Source: JACPFJ01 sp041738275 (GTDB lineage: Bacteria > Desulfobacterota > Desulfuromonadia > Geobacterales > Pseudopelobacteraceae). From it: a DNA stretch of 8,530 nt. The notes below the pieces were generated by a model, which did not search any database, was not told the origin of the DNA, and saw nothing but the letters and a program-made list of their open reading frames with translations. Each line of letters starts with the position of its first letter. The first letter of the stretch is position 1. Location of the stretch: assembly GCA_041738275.1 (NCBI GenBank), contig JBGSQD010000125.1, positions 1 to 8,530 of the forward strand, read 5' to 3'. The translations under genes were made by a program, and so were the position numbers. Positions 5,788 to 8,530 of the stretch are shown one piece after another.

Positions 5788-5795
5788 AGGAGGAG
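5788..5795 (+). promoter_or_regulatory. Extended Shine-Dalgarno of rplE
   Basis: AGGAGGAG offers two overlapping AGGAG cores seven bases before ATG 5803. It is among the strongest ribosome binding sites in the window and contrasts with the weak sites of rplC and rplB. Confidence 0.85.
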
Positions 5796-5802
5796 ATTTT
5801 CG

Positions 5803-6342
5803 ATGGCCCGAATTAAAGAAATTTATGATGCTGAAGTAGTTCCTAAGTTGCTCAAAGACTTCAGCTACAAAAATATCATGGAAGTCCCGCGTATAGAAAA
5901 AGTAGTGGTCAATATGGGTCTTGGTGAGGCGATTCAGAATATTAAAATACTTGATTCTGCAGCCGCTGAAATGAATGCAATCACTGGTCAAAAATCAGTG
6001 ATTACTAAAGCAAAGAAATCTATCGCTACTTTTAAATTGCGCCAAGGTATGCCGATTGGATGTATGGTAACATTACGTCGTGATAGAATGTATGAGTTTC
6101 TTGATCGTCTCTTGAATGTCTCACTGGCCAGGGTGCGCGATTTTAAGGGTGTTTCAGCCAAAGCCTTTGATGGAAAAGGCAATTATACCCTTGGCATTAA
6201 AGAACAGCTTATTTTTCCTGAGATCAATTATGATAAAGTTGATAAGATCAAAGGTTTGAATATAACTATAGTTACAAGCGCTAAAACCGATGATGAAGGT
6301 CGGGCGTTGCTTAAGTACCTGGGCATGCCGTTCAGGAACTAA
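5803..6342 (+). CDS. rplE: 50S ribosomal protein L5
   Basis: 179 residues, the same as E. coli. L5 binds 5S rRNA with L18 and forms part of the central protuberance and bridge B1b to S13. Landmarks are the start MARIKEIYDAEVVPKLLKDF (1-20), VPRIEKVVVNMGLGEA (28-43), the signature region ITGQKSVITKAKKSIATFKLRQGMPIG (60-86), then VSLARVRDFKGVSAKAFDGKGNYTLGIKEQLIFPEI (106-141) and the ending ALLKYLGMPFRN. Its Shine-Dalgarno AGGAGGAG (5788-5795) is the most extended in the window. In E. coli the S8 repressor site of the spc mRNA spans the rplX-rplE junction; I could not recognise a matching structure in this 17-base gap. Confidence 0.98.
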   Translation: MARIKEIYDAEVVPKLLKDFSYKNIMEVPRIEKVVVNMGLGEAIQNIKILDSAAAEMNAITGQKSVITKAKKSIATFKLRQGMPIGCMVTLRRDRMYEFLDRLLNVSLARVRDFKGVSAKAFDGKGNYTLGIKEQLIFPEINYDKVDKIKGLNITIVTSAKTDDEGRALLKYLGMPFRN

Positions 6343-6360
6343 GAAATTCGGGAGGATTCC

Positions 6361-6546
6361 GTGGCAAAAGTTTCAATGATCATCAAATCCCAGCGTAAGC
6401 CAAAATTTCAAGTGCAACAACATAGTCGTTGCAAGGTATGTGGCAGACCGAAAGCATATTACCGCAAGTTTCAGATGTGCAGGATATGCCTCCGTAAATA
6501 TGCTTCCTCGGGACAGATACCTGGCGTGATCAAATCCAGCTGGTAA
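6361..6546 (+). CDS. rpsN: 30S ribosomal protein S14, zinc-binding (type Z); GTG start
   Basis: 61 residues, the standard size of the short zinc-type S14; the cysteine-free form of E. coli is 101 residues. S14 sits in the 30S head with S3, S10 and S19 and completes the decoding-site side of the head. Two CxxC pairs, Cys24/Cys27 in SRCKVCGRP and Cys40/Cys43 in QMCRICLRK, form the predicted zinc site, and the protein ends in the family-typical IPGVIKSSW. Translation starts at GTG 6361 after GGGAGG (6350-6355), with a five-base spacer. An internal ATG six codons in (MIIKSQ) would lose the conserved MAKxS opening. rpsH follows after 38 bases, the largest gap in the window. Confidence 0.97.
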   Translation: MAKVSMIIKSQRKPKFQVQQHSRCKVCGRPKAYYRKFQMCRICLRKYASSGQIPGVIKSSW

Positions 6547-6570
6547 TCAATAACGAATGAAGAAATAGAC

Positions 6571-6575
6571 AGGAG
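6571..6575 (+). promoter_or_regulatory. Shine-Dalgarno that decides the rpsH start
   Basis: AGGAG lies nine bases before ATG 6585 and fifteen before the alternative in-frame ATG 6591. The spacing favours the first ATG. Confidence 0.75.
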
Positions 6576-6584
6576 TCACGAACA

Positions 6585-6983
6585 ATGTCCATGACAGATC
6601 CAATTGCCGATATGCTAACCAGAATCAGAAACGCGAACATGGTTAAGCTTCAGAAGGTAGATATTCCATCTTCTAATCTTAAAGTAAATATCGCTACTGT
6701 TCTTAAGCAGGAAGGTTTCATCAAGAATTATAAGGTTATCTCTGATAATCTTCAGGGTGTACTTAGGGTATATCTTAAGTATATTGATGAAAAAGACAGC
6801 GTGATAAATGAGATCAAACGTGTTAGTAAGCCAGGTGGTCGCGTTTATAAGAAGTCTGAAGATATTCCGATCATTAAAAGCGGAATGGGTGTGGCGATAC
6901 TTTCCACTTCTAAGGGAATTATCACCGACAGCGCTGCTCGCAAAGCAGGTGTTGGCGGCGAGATCCTCTGCACCATCTGGTAA
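6585..6983 (+). CDS. rpsH: 30S ribosomal protein S8
   Basis: 132 residues (130 in E. coli). S8 is a primary 16S rRNA-binding protein of the central domain, and in E. coli is the translational repressor of the spc operon. The N-terminal domain reads MTDPIADMLTRIRNANMVKLQKVDIPSSNLK (3-33). The RNA-binding C-terminal part holds the signature GVAILSTSKGIITDSAARKAGVGGEILCTIW (102-132) with the STSKG loop. Two in-frame ATG codons exist; AGGAG (6571-6575) is nine bases from 6585 but fifteen from 6591, so 6585 is preferred even though many homologues start MTDPI. Identity is secure. Confidence 0.97.
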   Translation: MSMTDPIADMLTRIRNANMVKLQKVDIPSSNLKVNIATVLKQEGFIKNYKVISDNLQGVLRVYLKYIDEKDSVINEIKRVSKPGGRVYKKSEDIPIIKSGMGVAILSTSKGIITDSAARKAGVGGEILCTIW

Positions 6984-7009
6984 CTATTGAAAATAAGGAG
7001 CATGAATCA

Positions 7010-7549
7010 ATGTCGAGAATAGGGAAGCTTCCCATTGAAATACCTAAGGGTGTCAAGCTCACTTTTAACGATTTTGTACTCACTGTACAAGGGCCAAATG
7101 GCAAACTAAACCGTCAGATAATGCCGTGCGTCACCCTGGACATTTCTGAGACTAATATTCTTGTCACCAGAAACGATGAAAACACTTCATCGCGTGCCGC
7201 CCATGGCTTGACTCGCACTTTGATCAACAACATGGTTGTCGGCGTTACAAAGGGTTTTCAGACCGATCTGGAAATAAATGGCGTTGGTTATCGTGCCGAA
7301 GTAAAAGGAAATGAATTGGTACTGAGTCTTGGTTATTCTCATCCAGTCAACTTCCCTATTCCCGAAGGTATCGACATTAATGTGGAAAAAATGACAAAAC
7401 TTGCTGTCAAAGGGTTTGACAAAGAACTCGTTGGACAGACAGCTGCCAAGATCAGATCTTTCCGCGAACCAGAACCATATAAGGGCAAGGGGATTAAATA
7501 CGCTAACGAGACTATCCTAAGAAAAGCCGGTAAAACAGGCAAAAAATAG
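7010..7549 (+). CDS. rplF: 50S ribosomal protein L6
   Basis: 179 residues (177 in E. coli). L6 binds 23S rRNA near the sarcin-ricin loop, close to the factor-binding site. It consists of two similar domains: SRIGKLPIEIPKGVKL (2-17) with LTVQGPNGKL (24-33) opens the first, and GFQTDLEINGVGYRAEVKGNELVLSLGYSHPV (82-113) opens the second. The signature PEPYKGKGIKY (154-164) is near the C-terminus. TAAGGAG (6994-7000) lies nine bases before the ATG. Another ATG at 7002 is out of frame, only one base after the Shine-Dalgarno, and ends after six codons, so it is unlikely to be used. Confidence 0.98.
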   Translation: MSRIGKLPIEIPKGVKLTFNDFVLTVQGPNGKLNRQIMPCVTLDISETNILVTRNDENTSSRAAHGLTRTLINNMVVGVTKGFQTDLEINGVGYRAEVKGNELVLSLGYSHPVNFPIPEGIDINVEKMTKLAVKGFDKELVGQTAAKIRSFREPEPYKGKGIKYANETILRKAGKTGKK

Positions 7550-7568
7550 TCTTTATAAGGAGATTTTT

Positions 7569-7934
7569 GTGGCAAAAACTGCACTTAAAACCATAACACG
7601 CCTCAAACGACAAGTTCGTGTTCGTAAAAAAGTACGTGGCACTACAGAGCGTCCGCGCCTTAATGTATTTAAAAGTGCACGACACATTTATGCCCAGCTT
7701 ATCGATGACACGAAGGGGGCAACGATCGTTGCATGCTCCACTTTGTCTTCAGGGGCAGAAGAACTATCATCAACAGGTAATATTTCCGCAGCAACTTTTG
7801 TAGGCAAAGATATTGCCCGCTTAGCAATTGAAAAAGGTATTACCTCGGTTGTGTTTGACCGAAACGGTTTTCTCTATCATGGGAGAATTAAAGCACTGGC
7901 TGAAGCTGCCCGCGAGGCCGGGCTTCTTTTCTAA
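7569..7934 (+). CDS. rplR: 50S ribosomal protein L18 (GTG start)
   Basis: 121 residues (117 in E. coli). L18 binds 5S rRNA and, with L5, joins it to the central protuberance. The basic N-terminus is typical (KTITRLKRQVRVRKKVRGTTERPRLNVFKSARHIYAQLIDD, 7-47). It is followed by GATIVACSTLS (50-60), VGKDIARLAIEKGITSVVFDRNGFLYHGRIKALAEAAREAGLLF (78-121). The start is GTG 7569, with a good AAGGAG (7557-7562) six bases upstream, and gives the usual MAK opening; no ATG lies in frame near it. The preceding gap is 19 bases and the following gap to rpsE 20 bases. Confidence 0.97.
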   Translation: MAKTALKTITRLKRQVRVRKKVRGTTERPRLNVFKSARHIYAQLIDDTKGATIVACSTLSSGAEELSSTGNISAATFVGKDIARLAIEKGITSVVFDRNGFLYHGRIKALAEAAREAGLLF

Positions 7935-7941
7935 AGCGTTC

Positions 7942-7949
7942 GAGGAGGT
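7942..7949 (+). promoter_or_regulatory. Strong Shine-Dalgarno for the rpsE TTG start
   Basis: GAGGAGGT pairs almost fully with the anti-Shine-Dalgarno and ends five bases before TTG 7955. It supports TTG as the true initiation codon of S5. Confidence 0.9.
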
Positions 7950-7954
7950 TTTCA

Positions 7955-8443
7955 TTGAGTAGAATTAATCCGGCAGAACTGAATCTTACTGACCGTGTAG
8001 TGCATATCAGTCGTGTCGCAAAAGTTGTAAAAGGTGGTCGTCGTTTCAGCTTTTCAGCACTGATTGTTGTTGGTGACGGCAGTGGCCATGTAGGTTATGG
8101 TCTTGGCAAGGCAAATGAGGTCCCAGAGGCTATCAGAAAAGGCGTTGAACAGGCTAAAAAGAATCTGATCAAGGTTCCTGTGAGCCCAAACCAATCGATT
8201 CCTTTCGAAATAGAAGGTAAGTTTGGCGCCGGTAAGCTTCTTATGAAACCTGCTTCAGCTGGTACAGGTGTTATTGCAGGCGGTGCTGCACGTGCTATTT
8301 TTGAGGCTGCGGGGATTAACAACATCCTTTCCAAATGTCTTGGTTCCAATAATCCTCACAATGTAGTAAAGGCTGCTTTTGCTGGTCTTAAAAGACTTAA
8401 AACACCAGAAGATATCGCTGCACGTCGCGGTTTAACTGAATAA
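7955..8443 (+). CDS. rpsE: 30S ribosomal protein S5 (TTG start)
   Basis: 162 residues (167 in E. coli). S5 lines the mRNA entry region of the 30S body with S3 and S4 and affects decoding fidelity; substitutions in its N-terminal loop give spectinomycin resistance. The double-stranded-RNA-binding-like domain contains VVHISRVAKVVKGGRRFSFS (15-34), then the signature ALIVVGDGSGHVGYGLGKANEVPEAI (35-60). The second domain contains GAGKLLMKPASAGTGVIAGGAARAIFEAAGINNILSKCLGSNNPHN. Translation starts at TTG 7955; GAGGAGGT (7942-7949) is five bases upstream and no in-frame ATG or GTG precedes the conserved region. The VVKGGRR loop is ordinary, so the sequence does not suggest spectinomycin resistance. 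Confidence 0.97.
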   Translation: MSRINPAELNLTDRVVHISRVAKVVKGGRRFSFSALIVVGDGSGHVGYGLGKANEVPEAIRKGVEQAKKNLIKVPVSPNQSIPFEIEGKFGAGKLLMKPASAGTGVIAGGAARAIFEAAGINNILSKCLGSNNPHNVVKAAFAGLKRLKTPEDIAARRGLTE

Positions 8444-8464
8444 ATCATTGAGGTGGATCTATTT

Positions 8465-8530
8465 ATGAGCCCCAAATTACATGTTACATTAATAAAAAGC
8501 ACAATTGGTAAGCCGAAAAAACACCGTGAC
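8465..8530 (+). CDS. rpmD: 50S ribosomal protein L30, N-terminal part (cut by window edge)
   Basis: The first 22 codons read MSPKLHVTLIKSTIGKPKKH followed by RD, matching the L30 opening in which a short strand (VTLIKS) leads to the conserved IGxPxxHR. L30 is a small 50S protein of about 60 residues with a ferredoxin-like fold; roughly two thirds of it lies beyond the window. GAGGTGG (8450-8456) precedes the ATG by eight bases. It follows rpsE by 21 bases, the standard position in the spc operon, where rplO and secY would be expected next. Identification rests on the short match plus position. Confidence 0.93.
   Translation, partial: MSPKLHVTLIKSTIGKPKKHRD

Noticed and set aside
5786..5802. 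Possible S8 repressor site at the rplX-rplE junction, as in E. coli
   Set aside because: The gap is only 17 bases and consists of the rplE Shine-Dalgarno and spacer; I could not identify the S8-binding helix by eye. A structure search over 5740-5860 would decide.
5434..5991. Open frame of 185 codons on the - strand across rplX and rplE
   Set aside because: It is antisense to rplX and rplE, is not similar to any family I recognise, and the + strand genes are certain.
6547..6584. The 38-base gap rpsN-rpsH, the longest in the window, as a possible promoter or terminator
   Set aside because: It is A-rich with no clear inverted repeat, no T-run and no convincing -35/-10 pair; it holds only the rpsH ribosome binding site.
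7002..7022. Six-codon reading frame (MNQCRE) just before and overlapping the rplF start, a possible leader peptide
   Set aside because: Its ATG is one base after the Shine-Dalgarno, too close for initiation; the site is correctly spaced for rplF at 7010.
1..8530. A hidden novel system, mobile element or foreign gene inside the operon
   Set aside because: Nearly every base belongs to a recognised ribosomal-protein gene in canonical order, with gaps of 38 bases or less, so no space remains for an extra system.

Overview
The window is a ribosomal-protein superoperon: the fused S10 and spc operons directly behind the 3' end of tuf (EF-Tu). All genes lie on the + strand. I read a tuf tail (29 codons), nineteen complete ribosomal-protein genes (rpsJ to rpsE) and the first 22 codons of rpmD, which runs off the right edge. 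The order is tuf-rpsJ-rplC-rplD-rplW-rplB-rpsS-rplV-rpsC-rplP-rpmC-rpsQ-rplN-rplX-rplE-rpsN-rpsH-rplF-rplR-rpsE-rpmD, the classical bacterial order, with no insertion, loss, frameshift or foreign gene. No tRNA, mobile element, CRISPR array or unknown gene is visible.

The host is a bacterium with about 43% G+C in the parts I counted. The short four-cysteine (zinc) S14, an L24 with a C-terminal four-cysteine cluster, a 210-residue S3 and the general sequence character suggest Desulfobacterota (formerly Deltaproteobacteria), perhaps the Desulfobulbales. This is an inference from remembered family features, not a search result.

Layout. 1-91: EF-Tu tail. 111-5051: S10-operon genes (S10, L3, L4, L23, L2, S19, L22, S3, L16, L29, S17). 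5069-8530: spc-operon genes (L14, L24, L5, S14, S8, L6, L18, S5, L30). The longest gap between genes is 38 bases, two junctions overlap (rplD/rplW and rplP/rpmC), and I see no terminator or obvious promoter. The simplest reading is one long transcript entering from tuf or further upstream. There is no room before rpsJ for an E. coli-style S10 leader, and none between rpsQ and rplN for a separate spc promoter region.

The products assemble into both subunits: L3, L4, L23, L2, L22, L16, L29, L14, L24, L5, L6, L18 and L30 into 50S; S10, S19, S3, S17, S14, S8 and S5 into 30S. EF-Tu delivers aminoacyl-tRNA to the finished ribosome.

I find no undescribed biological system here. The points most worth a second look are small: an atypical L4 tunnel loop, a base-composition break between tuf and the ribosomal-protein genes, two UUG starts (S3, S5) with very strong Shine-Dalgarno sites, and two cysteine-rich zinc-type ribosomal proteins.
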